Shown piece after piece: positions 33,625 through 43,221 of a DNA stretch of 64,000 nt. Where the stretch lies: positions 3,171,574 to 3,235,573 of the forward strand of contig NC_080168.1 of NCBI RefSeq assembly GCF_950295315.1, in the 5' to 3' direction. The DNA is from Erinaceus europaeus. Taxonomy: Eukaryota; Chordata; Mammalia; Eulipotyphla; Erinaceidae. Position 1 is the first letter of the stretch. Every line of letters starts with the position of its first letter. Both the position numbers and the translations under genes were made by a program. The notes below the pieces were generated by a model, which had not been told where the DNA came from, searched no databases, and saw nothing but the letters and a program-made list of their open reading frames with translations.

Positions 33625-33976
33625 CCCCTTTTTTTTTGCCTCCAAGGTTATTGCTGGGGCTCAGTGCCTGCACTACAAATCCACTGCTCCTGGAAGCTAT
33701 TTTTTCTCTTGTGTTGCCCTTGTTGTTTTATCCTTGTTGTAGTTATTATTTTTGTTGTTGATGATGGCATTGTGTTAGATAGGACAGAGAGAAATGGAGT
33801 GAGGAGGGGAAGACAGAGAGGGGGAGAGAAATAACAGACACCTGCAGACCTGCTTCACTGCTTGTGAAGCAACTCCCCTGCAGGTGGGGAGCCAGGGGCT
33901 CGAACAGGGATCCTTATGCTGGTCCTTGCGCTTTGCACCACGTGCGCTTAACCTGCTGCGCTATTGCCGGACTCCA
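33625..33976 (-). mobile_element. SINE-A, long form
   Basis: Complete minus-strand long SINE-A: poly(T), CCTCCAAGGTTATTGCTGGGG, CCACTGCTCCTGGAAGC, GTTGCCCTTGTTG module, body, CTCGAACAGGGATCC and TGCCGGACTCC head. Confidence 0.92.
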
Positions 33977-34035
33977 CATCTATGATACTCCTAGTTAGCA
34001 AAAAAGGCTACCGCCTTTAGTGATATAGGTGTTTG

Positions 34036-34686
34036 CTTCTTCTAGCATTTGCCCTTCTTCCGTAGCCAGTCAACAGCATCAGGTTGAGCCTGATGTCAAG
34101 TTTCGAGACCTCCTTTGAATCTGGAGAGGTGGCAGTCGTTGACTATGTGGGTCATAGTCTGTCTGGAGCCGCAGGGGCAGTTCGGGTCGTCTCTGGCTCC
34201 CCAGCGATGGAGCATAGCGGCGCACCGGCCATGGCCTGTTCGATAGCCATTGAGGAGGGCCCAATCATAACGTGCTAGGTCAAAGCCGGGTTGACGCTTG
34301 CAGGGGTCTGTGATGAGGTGTTTGTTCTTTACCTCAGCTGACTGCCAGCTCCGTTTCCAAGAGTCTGGAACAGAGAAGTTCAGTGTAGGCATAGGGGACC
34401 AGATTGGGTGACGAGACGTCAAGCGTTGGACAGGGTGGGCGAAGATATCTGCGTAGATTGGCAGGTCCGGTCAAGCGTAGACGTGGGAAATGAACTTAGA
34501 TGATGCCGCATCCCGACGAATATCTGGCGGGGCGATGTTGCTAAGAACTGGCAGCCATGGAACCGGGGTGGAACGGATGGTTCCAGAAATTATCCTCATG
34601 GAGGAGTATAATTTGGAATCTACCAAGTGGACATGGGGGCTACGGAACCATCCTGGGACACAGTATTCTGCAGTGGAATAGCACAT
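34036..34686 (-). mobile_element. nLTR-K copy C, longest (about 650 bp)
   Basis: Minus-strand copy, 3' tail of AAGAAG at 34036-34041 immediately after a TAG stop (34042-34044). The other end, near 34686, is a 5' truncation by comparison with the protein. It carries the most sequence of the three copies, and its coding part is described separately. Many CpGs survive (for example GCCGGTGCGCCGC), which fits a recent insertion. No convincing TSD was found. Neighbour: a SINE-A ends 60 bases away. Confidence 0.88.
34042..34686 (-). pseudogene. C-terminal ORF of a non-L1 non-LTR retrotransposon
   Basis: About 215 codons in one frame, broken only twice. It starts in the connector region after the reverse transcriptase (CYSTAEYCVPGWFRS), continues through MRIISGTIRSTPVPWLPVLS and RPGFDLARYDWALLN-like sequence, and ends with RTGHGRCAAMLHRWG and the CPCGSRQTMTHIVNDC zinc knuckle. 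One TGA (34468-34470) is not testable in the shorter copies. The other (34093-34095), just after GGLET, is present in all three copies. The reverse-transcriptase core and endonuclease lie beyond the truncation. Such C-termini bind nucleic acid in non-LTR proteins; here it is a relic. Confidence 0.82.
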
Positions 34687-34689
34687 GAT

Positions 34690-35355
34690 ACATTTTGTTT
34701 TTCTGTCTTTACTGATCTGGAGGGGATATATATTCAAAATTCACATGTTTCAAATGAAACTATCTGCTTTTTACTGTGATCTGCTGTAGAAATGCATTAT
34801 TTTAAATACAACTACCTTGGCTCCTCTTGTCCAATTAGGAAACGTGGAGTTAATCTCAATTATTTTCTTTTCTAGTCAGTCATCAGACAGTCAAAGGATC
34901 TTCCTCTCAATCACAACCTATCTCAGTAGCTATTCTGGCCGTATAGTTTGGGCATCACCTGAGTGATCTCCTTGGTGAGACAGATTATCACCGTCTGAAT
35001 CGGATCATTTCCCCATCTTCATTATTGTGCTCTCTGCACCCAGCATTCCTCTTTTCTAATGCAGCCGCTTCTCCACAACTAAAATGCAAACAGCACAGGA
35101 ATCATTCAAAATGCAAGAGGACAGATATAATGCGATTGCCGTCAGGATAGAGGCCAAGCAATCATCATGTTGTGTGATCATATCTAGCTCTTGATTGGGT
35201 AGCCTACTTCTCGTGACTCTGCCCTTTCTGTCATATTTTAGTCACAGGGAATCCCTTATTCCTGCACTTATCTCTCAGACACGTGTGCAGCTGTTGTGCT
35301 AAGAATATCCATTTCCTACGTGAATGTCAGCTGCTGTCTGTCAAGAAAATGATCC
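34690..35355. other. Unique sequence
   Basis: About 660 non-repetitive bases without a recognised gene. Confidence 0.5.
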
Positions 35356-35361
35356 GGCGCT

Positions 35362-35720
35362 GGGAGTCCGGCGGTAGCACAGTGGGTTAAGCGCAGGTGG
35401 CGCAAAGCGCAAGGACCGGCATAAGGATCCTGGTTCAAGTCCCCCGGCTCCCCACCTGCAGGGGAGTCACTTCACAGGCGGTGAAGCAGGTCTGCAGGTG
35501 TCTGTCTTTCTCTCCCTCTCTCTGTCTTCCCCTCCTCTCTCCATTTCTCTCTGTCCTATCCAACAACGAATAACATCATCAATGGTAATAGTAATAACCA
35601 CAACAAAGCTAAGGCAACAAGGGCAACAAAAGGGGAAAAAAATGGCCTCAGGGAGCGGCGGATTCATGGTGCAGGCACCGAGCCCAGCAATAAGCCTAAA
35701 GGAAAAAAATAAATAAAAAA
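35362..35720 (+). mobile_element. SINE-A, long form, near-complete
   Basis: TGGGAGTCCGGCGGTAGCAC head, GGTTCAAGTCCCCCGGC B box, body, AACAAGGGCAACAAAAGGGG, then the long module (GGAGCGGCGGATTCATGG, GCACCGAGCCCAGCAATAAG). Flanked by AAGAAAATGATCC and AAGAAAATGACCC, one mismatch. It keeps many CpGs, so it is young. Confidence 0.95.
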
Positions 35721-35734
35721 GAAAATGACCCAGC

Positions 35735-35920
35735 ATGTGGAAACATTGTGGCACATCTAGTTGGGTGCATGTATTAGCAAACTCAAGGGCCCAGGTCTGA
35801 GCCCCTGCTTCCCACCTGCGGAGGATTTACTTCAGGAGAGAGTGAAGCAGGTCTGAAGGTGTCTATCTTTCTCTCTCTCTCTCCATCCTCTCTCATTTTA
35901 TTAAAAATAAAATGTAAAGA
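35735..35920 (+). mobile_element. SINE-B
   Basis: ATTGTGGCACATCTAGTTGG, CAGGTCTGAGCCCCTGC, GTGAAGCAGGTCTGAAGG, CT-rich body and AAAATAAAATG tail; diverged head. Confidence 0.7.
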
Positions 35921-35949
35921 GAAAAAAATGACCTTTAAAATACAGATGG

Positions 35950-36150
35950 CAGTAGGGAATCTCTTTTCCAGTTCTCCAACTCACTAACTAGAGGACCTTG
36001 ACTGAATTCTCAGTGTTCTTATCTGCAAAATTACAATGGTAGTGCTCCAGATCTCAGGGGGGTTTTGTGTGTACAGAGTGAAGTTTAGTGTCTGGCAAAT
36101 GGCTATCAATGCGGCTAGTTATCATCAACATTAATTATTAGGAACAATCT
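35950..36150 (+). mobile_element. MIR
   Basis: CCAACTCACTAACTAGAGGACC, CTCAGTGTTCTTATCTGCAAAATTACAATGG, AGTGTCTGGCAAATGG follow the full MIR order. Confidence 0.65.
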
Positions 36151-36433
36151 TGTCAGGAGCATCAAAGCTATTAAGGACATGCTGTTGCATTTCACATCAA
36201 TTGCCTAGAGCTATCCTTGATAGCTATGGAAAAAAAAAAGAAACAAAAAAGAGCCATTCGTTTTTTTTTGCTCTGATTCCTTAAATAACCATCTAATTTG
36301 TAAGTCAAATCTGTGTGATTACATATAACCTAATTCATCTCCTATGGATGTCCTTGGATAAGACTGAGAAATTAGGCACCAGAAAATGCCAACTCTTACA
36401 TATGCCTTATTTGATTAATAAATCATAAAGTTT

Positions 36434-36720
36434 TGGGAGTCGGGCGGTAGCGCAGCAGGTTAAGCGCACATGGTGCAAAGCACAAGGACCGGCGTAAGGA
36501 TCCTGGTTTGAGCCCAGGCTCCCCCACCTGCAGGGGAGTCGCTTCACAAGCGGTGAAGCAGGTCAGCAGGTGTCTTGTCTTTCTCTCCCCCTCTCTGTCC
36601 TCCCCTCCTCTCTCCATTTCTCTCTGTCCTACCCACCAACAACAATATCAATAATAACAACAAAAATAACTACAACAACAAGGGCAACAAAGGGAAAATA
36701 AATATTTAAAAAAAATTTTA
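36434..36720 (+). mobile_element. SINE-A with 10-bp TSD
   Basis: GGGAGTCGGGCGGTAGCGCA head, B box, body and tail; flanked by AAATCATAAA at 36420-36429 and 36721-36730. Confidence 0.95.
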
Positions 36721-36870
36721 AAATCATAAATTTTCAAATCCCACTGTCTTCATCTTTGTTTTGCAAAAGAAAAAAGTTGTTAGCAACTTCCTGCAAGTCC
36801 CTGTAAAGGTGGACTTACAGAGAGAGTCTCCTGAGAGTTACAAGATGACATTGTAACTTTAGCCTGGAAA

Positions 36871-37005
36871 ACGCTGCTGGTTCCACACCCTTTTTTTTTC
36901 ACCCTGTTACTTTCTTTTACTCCTCCTTTGCCTCTGAACGCTGCTGGTTCCACACCCTTTTTTTTTCACCCTGTTACTTTCTTTTACTCCTCCTTTGCCT
37001 CTGGG
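36871..37005. repeat. 67-bp tandem duplication
   Basis: The unit ACGCTGCTGGTTCCACACCC...CCTTTGCCTCTG occurs at 36871-36936 and 36938-37005. The only visible difference is the length of an internal T run (9 versus 11) and one spacer base. Confidence 0.95.
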
Positions 37006-37467
37006 TTCAGACCCCAGAGCCTTCCCAGAGGGGAGCAAGGGTGGCCAAGAGAAGTCCTTGATTTTACAAGTTCTGCAAACCCTCCCTACAGGTTTGCCCA
37101 AAGGGCTGCATTGTTTCATTTCTATTCCCTCTAACAGTCTGACAGTCTGTTCTGGGTTTCATCACTACATTGCGCCAGAGTTACCTCTTCTATTGAAATG
37201 ACCCCTTCACCTCCATCCCAGAGAAGTCATTAACAAGCCCCTCTGGCTAGGCCAGAGAGCAGGAAAAGGTCCCCTCCCCATCCCACTATTGTTGAAAAGA
37301 AGTAAATACTATAGTTCTGAACCTTGGTCAGAATGTTGTTAAAAAAGAGACTGTGTGGGGCTCTTCGAAGGTTTATCATAGGATTCTAGATTTAGGGGTG
37401 TTTCATTTTAAGTTCTCATACTGACCAAAACGTATTTTTTAAAAAAATCTCAACATAGAAATGAAGA
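37006..37467. other. Unique sequence
   Basis: No gene or repeat recognised. Confidence 0.5.
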
Positions 37468-37612
37468 GATAAACTGGGTTTGAGGCCCTGCTCCCCACCT
37501 GCAGTAGGGATGCTAAATGAGTTGGGAAGCAGGCCTAAGGTACCCATTTTTCTCTCTCCCTCTCTATCTCCCATTCCCCTTTCAACTTCTGTCTGCCCTA
37601 TGAAAGAAAATA
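37468..37612 (+). mobile_element. SINE-B, 5'-truncated
   Basis: Starts at the B-box region (GGGTTTGAGGCCCTGCTCCCC) and continues through the CT body to GAAAGAAAATAGG. Confidence 0.7.
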
Positions 37613-37614
37613 GG

Positions 37615-37803
37615 AAATGGGGCTGGGTTGAGCACCTGTGTTACAGGGCACAAAGACCCAGGTTCAAGGCCCCAGTTCCCGCCTGCAGGGGGAAAGCTTC
37701 GTGAGTGGTGAAGCAGGGCTGAAGGTGTCTCTTTGTCTCTCTCCCTCTATATCACCCCTTCCTCTCAATTTCTGGTTGTTTATAGTCAATACATAAAGAT
37801 ATT
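37615..37803 (+). mobile_element. SINE-B
   Basis: GGGGCTGGGTTGAGCACC head, GTTCAAGGCCCCAGTTCCCG, AAAGCTTCGTGAGTGGTG, CT body and CAATACATAAAGAT tail. Confidence 0.8.
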
Positions 37804-37807
37804 GGTG

Positions 37808-38098
37808 GGAGGGGAGTCGGGCGGTAGTGCAGCGGGTTAAGCACATGTGGCGCAAAGTGCAAGGACTGGCGTAAGGATCTCGGTTCGAGCCCCCAGCTCC
37901 CCACCTGCAGGGGAGTCGCTTCACAGGCGGTGAAGTAGGTCTGTAGGTGTCTATCTGTCTCTCCTCCTCTCTGTCATCCCCCCTCTCCATTTCTCTCTGT
38001 CCTATCTAACAAGGAGGACGTCATCAACAACAATAACAACTACAACAACAATGAAAAACAACAAGGGCAACAAAAGGGAAAATAAATATTTAAAAAAA
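37808..38098 (+). mobile_element. SINE-A
   Basis: GGGAGTCGGGCGGTAGTGCA head, CTCGGTTCGAGCCCCC B box, body, ACAACAAGGGCAACAAAAGGG and AATAAATATTT tail. Inserted at the tail of the preceding SINE-B. Confidence 0.93.
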
Positions 38099-38099
38099 T

Positions 38100-38505
38100 T
38101 AAGGAGTCAGGCAGTAGTTCAGCCGGTTAAGTGCAAGTGGCACACAAGGACCGGTGTAAGGATCCCAGTTCGAGCCTCCGGCTCCCCACCTGCAGGAGAG
38201 TCGCTTCACAGGTGGTGAAGCAGGTCTGCAGGTGTCTGTCTTTCTCTCCCCCTCTCTGTCTTTCCCTCCTCTCTCCATTTCTCTCTGTCCTAGCCAACAA
38301 TAATGACATCAATAACAACAAAAATAATAAAAAAAACCCAATAAAACAACAAGGGCAACAAAAGGGAATAAATAAATATATATTTAAAAATTAAAAAGTT
38401 GTTTAATAAAAGTATATTAATAAAGAGATAAAATAGGAAAATAAAAGGCCACTGGGAGTGGTGGATTTGTAGTACAGGAACCGAACCACAGCAATAACCC
38501 TGGAG

Positions 38506-38537
<32 letters not shown>
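38100..38537 (+). mobile_element. SINE-A plus long-form module and (GA)n
   Basis: Full SINE-A to about 38395, an AT-rich spacer, then a long-form module (GGGAGTGGTGGATTTGTAG, GAACCGAACCACAGCAATAA) at 38437-38507 and a (GA)n tail at 38508-38537. The spacer suggests an expansion or insertion between the tail module and the long module. Confidence 0.85.
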
Positions 38538-38541
<4 letters not shown>

Positions 38542-38721
38542 TTCAGAAAGAAAGCAAGTTCAACAGACAGCCCGCCCCAGCAAGAAACATGGAGGTTCCA
38601 ATCCCTGAACATAGATGCTGAGATTCTTCCTGGGGGACAGTTCAGCCAGGACTCAAGTCTACATTCCTATCTGCACAAAATGGCAGATACTGTGCAGCTC
38701 TACCTGTAAGAAGAATACATC

Positions 38722-39058
38722 TGGGGGTCGGGCAGAGCGCAGTGGGTGAAGCGCATATGGCGCAAAGCAGGAGGACTGGGTAAGGATCACTGAATAAGGA
38801 TCTCAGTTCCAGCGCGCGTGGGGGGGGGTGCTTCACTAGTGGTGAAGCAGGTCTGCTAGTGTCTTATCTTTTGCTCCCCTCTCTGTCTTCCGCTCCTCTC
38901 TCGATTTATCTCCAACAACAAAGACATCAATAACAACAACAATAATAACCACAAGAATGATAAAACAACCAGGGCAACAAAAAGGGGAAAAATGGCCTCC
39001 TAGGAGCAGTTGATTCATGGGTTCAGGCACTGAGCCCCAACAATAACCCTGGAAGCAA

Positions 39059-39101
<43 letters not shown>

Positions 39102-39172
39102 GAAGGAAGGAAGGAAGGAAGGAAGGAAGGAAGGAAGGAAGGAAGGAAGAAAGAAAGAGAGAGAGAGAAAAA
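38722..39172 (+). mobile_element. SINE-A long form with GAAA/GGAA tail
   Basis: Head GGGGGTCGGGCAGAGCGCAG (base lost in the A box), a duplicated TAAGGATC segment near 38780-38800, body and the long module. The poly(A) tail has become (GAAA)n at 39061-39101 and (GGAA)n at 39102-39146. Confidence 0.85.
39061..39146. repeat. (GAAA)n-(GGAA)n compound microsatellite
   Basis: About ten GAAA then eleven GGAA units, grown on the A-rich tail of a SINE-A. Confidence 0.95.
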
Positions 39173-39332
39173 GAACAATCCATCTAAGAGGGAAATGGGG
39201 TGATGAAAGAGCTCTGGCCTCAAACCGTGGCACAGTGGCTGGCAATCCTGGGGTCTTGCTGACATGCCTTAGTGGTCATAGAAGACGAAGTTTTGGAGGG
39301 AAAAAAGAAGACTGAACTTGAGGTAAAGGACT

Positions 39333-39527
39333 TCATTAATTTTTTTTGATAGACACAGAGAAATGAGAGGGAATTAGGGCAGATAGAAGGAGACAGAGAG
39401 ACAACTGAATTCCTGCTTTACTGCTTATGAAGCCTCTCCTCTGCAGGTGGGGACTAAGGACTTGAACCTGGATCCTTGCGCACTGTAATGTGTGCACTCA
39501 ACCAGGTGCACCACCATCTGGTCCTGG
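39333..39527 (-). mobile_element. SINE-B
   Basis: TTGATAGACACAGAGAAATG, purine body, CTGCAGGTGGGGACTAAGG, CTTGAACCTGGATCC and CACCATCTGGTCC head. Confidence 0.85.
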
Positions 39528-39708
39528 CATGTTCCAGCAGAGCTCTGCGTACATCCCTCATCAATTGGACACTTTTTTTTTTTAATTGAGAACATTCGTG
39601 TGCCATTCAGAATGCTGGTGCTAGACTGGGATTCAGCCTCTGCTCTTGCATAAGGTTGAGAAAGGACTATGGATGGGTGGGGGTGATGGGACACAAAGAA
39701 ACTGCAGT

Positions 39709-39984
39709 TAGGGAGTCGGGCTGTAGCGCAGCAGGTTAAGCACAGGTGGCACAAAGCACAAGGACCGGCATAAGGATCCTGGTTCGAACCCCGGCTCCCC
39801 ACCTGCAGGGGAGTCGCTTCACAGGCAGTGAAGCAGGTCTGCAGGTGTCTGTCTTTCTCTCCCCCTCTCTGTCTTTCCCTCCTCTCTCCATTTCTCTCTG
39901 TCCTATCCAACAATAATAACTACAACAATAAAACAACAAGGGCAACAAAAGGGAATAAATAAATTAAATAAATATTTAAAAAAA
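39709..39984 (+). mobile_element. SINE-A with 14-bp TSD
   Basis: Full SINE-A flanked by AAAGAAACTGCAGT (39695-39708) and AAAGAAACTACAGT (39985-39998), 13 of 14 matching. Confidence 0.95.
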
Positions 39985-40047
39985 AAAGAAACTACAGTGA
40001 GTGAATTTTATGGAAACAGGTTAGAATAGAGAGGTTAGGACAAGGGA

Positions 40048-40200
40048 TGGGGAGACAGCCTAAAGATTATGCAAAAGACTTGGGGGTTCTGAGATACTGG
40101 GTTCAATCTCCGGTACCACTAGCTGAGTAGTGTTCTGGTGTTTCTCTCTATGCCTTTCTCTCTGCATGTCTCTCTCTAATTAAAATAAAATAATCTCTCT
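40048..40200 (+). mobile_element. SINE-C, near-complete
   Basis: GGGGAGACAGCCTAAAGATT-ATGCAAAAGACTTGG, GGGTTCAATCTCCGGTACC, GAGTAGTGTTCTGGTG, CT-rich body and AATTAAAATAAAATAA tail. The best model of this family in the window. Confidence 0.85.
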
Positions 40201-40261
40201 CTCCATATATATATTCCATAGTAGTTCAAAAAGAAACACTCAAGATAAAGATACATTATTT

Positions 40262-40725
40262 ATTTTTCATCAAGGAATTCACTAGGACTCAGTGCCTACA
40301 CAACTCCATCATTACAAGCAACCACTTCCTTCCTTTTTTTTTTTTCTCCTTCCACCCTTCCCTTCTTCCTTCCTTCTTTCCTTCCTTCCTTTCTTATTTT
40401 GTTACCAGCTGGGGCTCAATACCTGCAGAAGGAATCTACCACTCCTGGTGGGGTGACTATTATTCTTTTGTTCTCTCTTTTTATTTGTTAAGACTGGGAG
40501 AAATTGAGAGGAGAGGTGGAGATAGAGAAGGAGGGATCAAGAGAAGCACCAACAGACATGCTTCATTGCTTTTGAACCTTCCTTCCTGCAGGCGGAGATT
40601 GGGGGCTTGAACCCAGGTCCTAGAGATGGAGAGGAGAGTCACCTACTTCACTGCTTCACTGCTCATAAAAGGGACTGAGGCTTGAACCCTGGTTCTCTTG
40701 ACGGCTCTTTATCTGGCTCTAATAT
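40262..40725 (-). mobile_element. Two diverged long SINE-A fragments
   Basis: 40262-40328 is a long-module fragment (ACTAGGACTCAGTGCCTAC). After a pyrimidine run (40338-40398) a second diverged copy follows: CCAGCTGGGGCTCAATACC, purine body, CTGCAGGCGGAGATTGGGGG, CTTGAACCCAGGTCC and a further CTTGAACCCTGGTTC, implying an internal duplication of the B-box end. Confidence 0.55.
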
Positions 40726-41735
40726 AAAGCATTGTTAATATTAATAAAATAATAGCTGCAGGATCCCAGAGACTGTTGCTAGACCTGAATGTCCTTCCAC
40801 CTTCAGTCCAAGCTCTCCAGCCAGCATTGTGTATTGTGAGAAGCTTTTTCCTCTTGCAACATCCCTCCAGCACTAGTAACTAGGGAAGACGGACATCTTG
40901 CTGGCTTTAAGGAAGAAGTACCTAAAGGGACCATTGTTTCACTGGAAGCATAAAGGGCAGGGTGCGCTTGAAGCTGGAAGGCATGTACATTGATAATTTG
41001 TGCAGGAGACCTGCAGAAGAAGTGAAATGAAAGCAAACCCTATTCTAACTTGCTGGCATTACTTACCAGTAAAGTTCCGGACCTTCACTTCTGACCTTTA
41101 TGTTTATCAGAAGATGAATTAATCCCTGACCTTGTACCTCACCTCCATCTTGGAGTTTCTAGCTTGTTCCCTGGACCTCAGTGTCTACTTTCACTTTCTT
41201 TCTAGGTGAGAGGTCTTGGAACAGGGGTCCAGCTCTGCTATCTTTGCATTCCTCTCATTCCTTCCCAGGAGTCTCCCCCTGAGCACCAGAGCAACATCTG
41301 GCATCTTACCTTCCCTGAGGACTTCCAGGGCCCCACTGCCTGGCTGCCAGTCAGAGTCACAGAGAAGATATTCCAGAGCCAGATATTCCCCCCTAGCATT
41401 TTGCAGGACCTCCCTTCTCAGCAGTATCTGCCCTGGGGAAATGGAAGTTGTTCCAGAGGAAAGAGCTCTGGAGCAATCCCATTGAAGAACTGTTGCAAGA
41501 AATGATGGAAGAACAATGTGAAATGCAAAAAATATTTATTTAGCATAATGCCTGGTAAAAAGCAAGCACTCAGATCAAGTTAGTTTATTTGTAGCCCAAG
41601 GGAGAACTCCTAGTCCTCTATTCAACCTCTCCTTGCTGTATGAATGCTTTGCTAACTAGCAAGATCTTGGTAAGTTAAAAATGTATCAACAACAAAAGTA
41701 ATAGTTGGAAGTGAAAACAAGCACTAAGCAGAACT
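40726..41735. other. Unique sequence, MIR remnant at 41528-41590
   Basis: No recognised gene. Overlapping plus-strand open frames at 41206-41505 have no known domain and end in ordinary non-coding sequence. AATATTTATTTAGCATAATGCCTGG at 41531 is a MIR/L2-type end. Confidence 0.4.
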
Positions 41736-41885
41736 TGGACTGGAGTTGGTGCATTTCACCCAAGTAAAGGACTCTGGGGGTCAAGGGACTGTTCAGATCC
41801 TGGAACGTAATGGCAGAAGAGGACCTGGGGCTGGGGGATCAGATGCTTATTTGGAAAACTGGAAAATATTCACATGTACAAACTA

Positions 41886-42187
41886 CTAGGGGCTGGGTGG
41901 TGGCACACCTAGTTGATCACACATGAGTAACAATACACAAAGATATGGGCTCCAGTTCCTGGTCCCCACCTGCAGGGGAAAAGCTTGGTGAGTGGTAAAG
42001 CAGTGCTACAGATCTCTCTCTCTCTCTCTTTCTGCCTGAGAGTGAAATCATCCCATATTCATCCTTCTGTTTCTGACTTATTTCACTTAACATGAATTTT
42101 TCAAGGTCCATCCAAGATCGGCTAAAAATGATGAAGTCACTATTTTTTATAGCAAAGTAGTATTCTATTGTGTATATATACCTCTGG

Positions 42188-42235
<48 letters not shown>

Positions 42236-42292
42236 TCCATTCCTCTCTATTTATCCAATAAATAAAGATAATAAAAATTAAGAAAAAGGAAA
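41886..42292 (+). mobile_element. SINE-B nested in L1, itself carrying an L1 piece
   Basis: Flanked by ACAAACTA at 41878-41885 and 42293-42300. Head GGGGCTGGGTGGTGGCACACC and middle are plus strand up to a (CT)n at 42016-42030. The body resumes at about 42182 and ends with CAATAAATAAAGATAATAAAAATTAAG-type tail. Confidence 0.9.
42032..42181 (-). mobile_element. Internal L1 fragment inside the SINE-B
   Basis: About 150 bases of antisense L1 (TGCCTGAGAGTGAAATCATC, CATCCAAGATCGGCT, GTAGTATTCTATTGTGTATA), from the ORF2 end/3' UTR boundary. It has neither the L1 3' end nor a poly(A), so it is not an ordinary 3'-anchored insertion. Confidence 0.85.
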
Positions 42293-42404
42293 ACAAACTA
42301 TTGTATTTTATTGCCAATTGTAAACCATGAACCCCCCCCCATAAATAAAAATATATATGAAAAAAAAGTTGCTGTTTGAGGTGCCCTCGATTTTAGGGGT
42401 TTAT

Positions 42405-42515
42405 AAGCATCAACTCATTCACAGCATTTAAACAGCATGGCGGGGTGATGCATATATTTCTTTGAAGAAAAGAGGACATTGGAGCTCAGGAAAGCTGCTG
42501 AGGTATTACCTCTTA
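42405..42515 (-). mobile_element. MIR-like remnant
   Basis: CAACTCATTCACAGCATTTAAACAGC, GAGGACATTGGAGCTCAGGAAAGCTGCTGAGG resemble an antisense MIR. Confidence 0.4.
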
Positions 42516-42534
42516 GTGGGGCTGCTCACTAAGC

Positions 42535-42850
42535 TGCAGTATTAATTATTGATTAGCAATCCTGTCTCTGGGGAAGTGGCCCCAGGTCACACCAGCCATC
42601 TTCTGTGAAGGGCCCTCCCCCCTGGTCTATTTTTCCCTGTGCCATGGGGAAAGCATTTAATGCCCTGGGTGCTAGATGTGTTGTCATAAAGATTAATTAG
42701 TGGATCTTGGTAAAGCACTTTGAGGGAGAGTGATTTAGATGTAATCACAAGCCTTACCTCTCATTGATCTTCAGCATCCTTTTTATTTAGTATTGACCCA
42801 ATATCATTGACCGGCTTGCTGGTCATTAATCAGGCTGGCTCAGGTTTTTG
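42535..42850. promoter_or_regulatory. Homeodomain-site-rich unique stretch
   Basis: Non-repetitive, moderately GC-balanced stretch with three groups of homeodomain-like sites: TAATTA at 42543-42548 with GATTAG just after, TAATTA at 42694-42699, and CATTAATCA at 42824-42832. Such clustering is common in developmental enhancers, but this is motif density by eye only. Confidence 0.25.
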
Positions 42851-43221
42851 TTGTTTTTTTTTTCATTTCCAAGTATGTTTCTACACAATGGTGGTAGGAG
42901 CTATTGTTGTCACCAGGTATCTACAGTTCCAGATGCCATTTTAACCAAGACTCACAAGGGGCCAGTTACTGAATTCCTTCAGTTCACAAACTGTTAGGGA
43001 GTCGCCTCTACAGAAGCTCTGGAGGAAGGACCTTAGCAAGCAGCCACTCCCCTGTCCTCTGAAGGAGGCCTGGAAGAGGGGTCAGCCTCCAAGATGCCTT
43101 GTCCAAGATGCTCCCTTCCTCAGGACTGTCAAGGCCACACAATGCAGATGAGTGCAGGTGGGTGCACCTGCAGACAACCACTAAAGCTGTGCTTCAGAAT
43201 CCCTGGAACCAGCAGTGAAGT
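42851..43221. other. Unique sequence
   Basis: No gene or repeat recognised. Confidence 0.45.

Larger units (their letters stand above)
41736..42365 (+). mobile_element. L1 type 2 3' end split by a SINE-B
   Basis: Left part: GAACTTGGACTGGAGTTGGTG, AAAGTAAAGGACTCTGGGGG, AAACTGGAAAATATTCACATGTACAAACTA. The right part resumes at 42293 (ACAAACTATTGTATTTTATTG) and ends GTAAACCATGAACCCCC with an ATAAATAAAAAT tail. Confidence 0.85.

Noticed and set aside
35362..35450. tRNA gene at a SINE head
   Set aside because: A and B boxes are present but no cloverleaf or anticodon stem fits; the same head recurs many times as SINE-A.
41206..41505. Two overlapping 90-100-residue frames
   Set aside because: Both frames are open over the same short stretch, neither has a known domain, and an MIR-type end follows at once.
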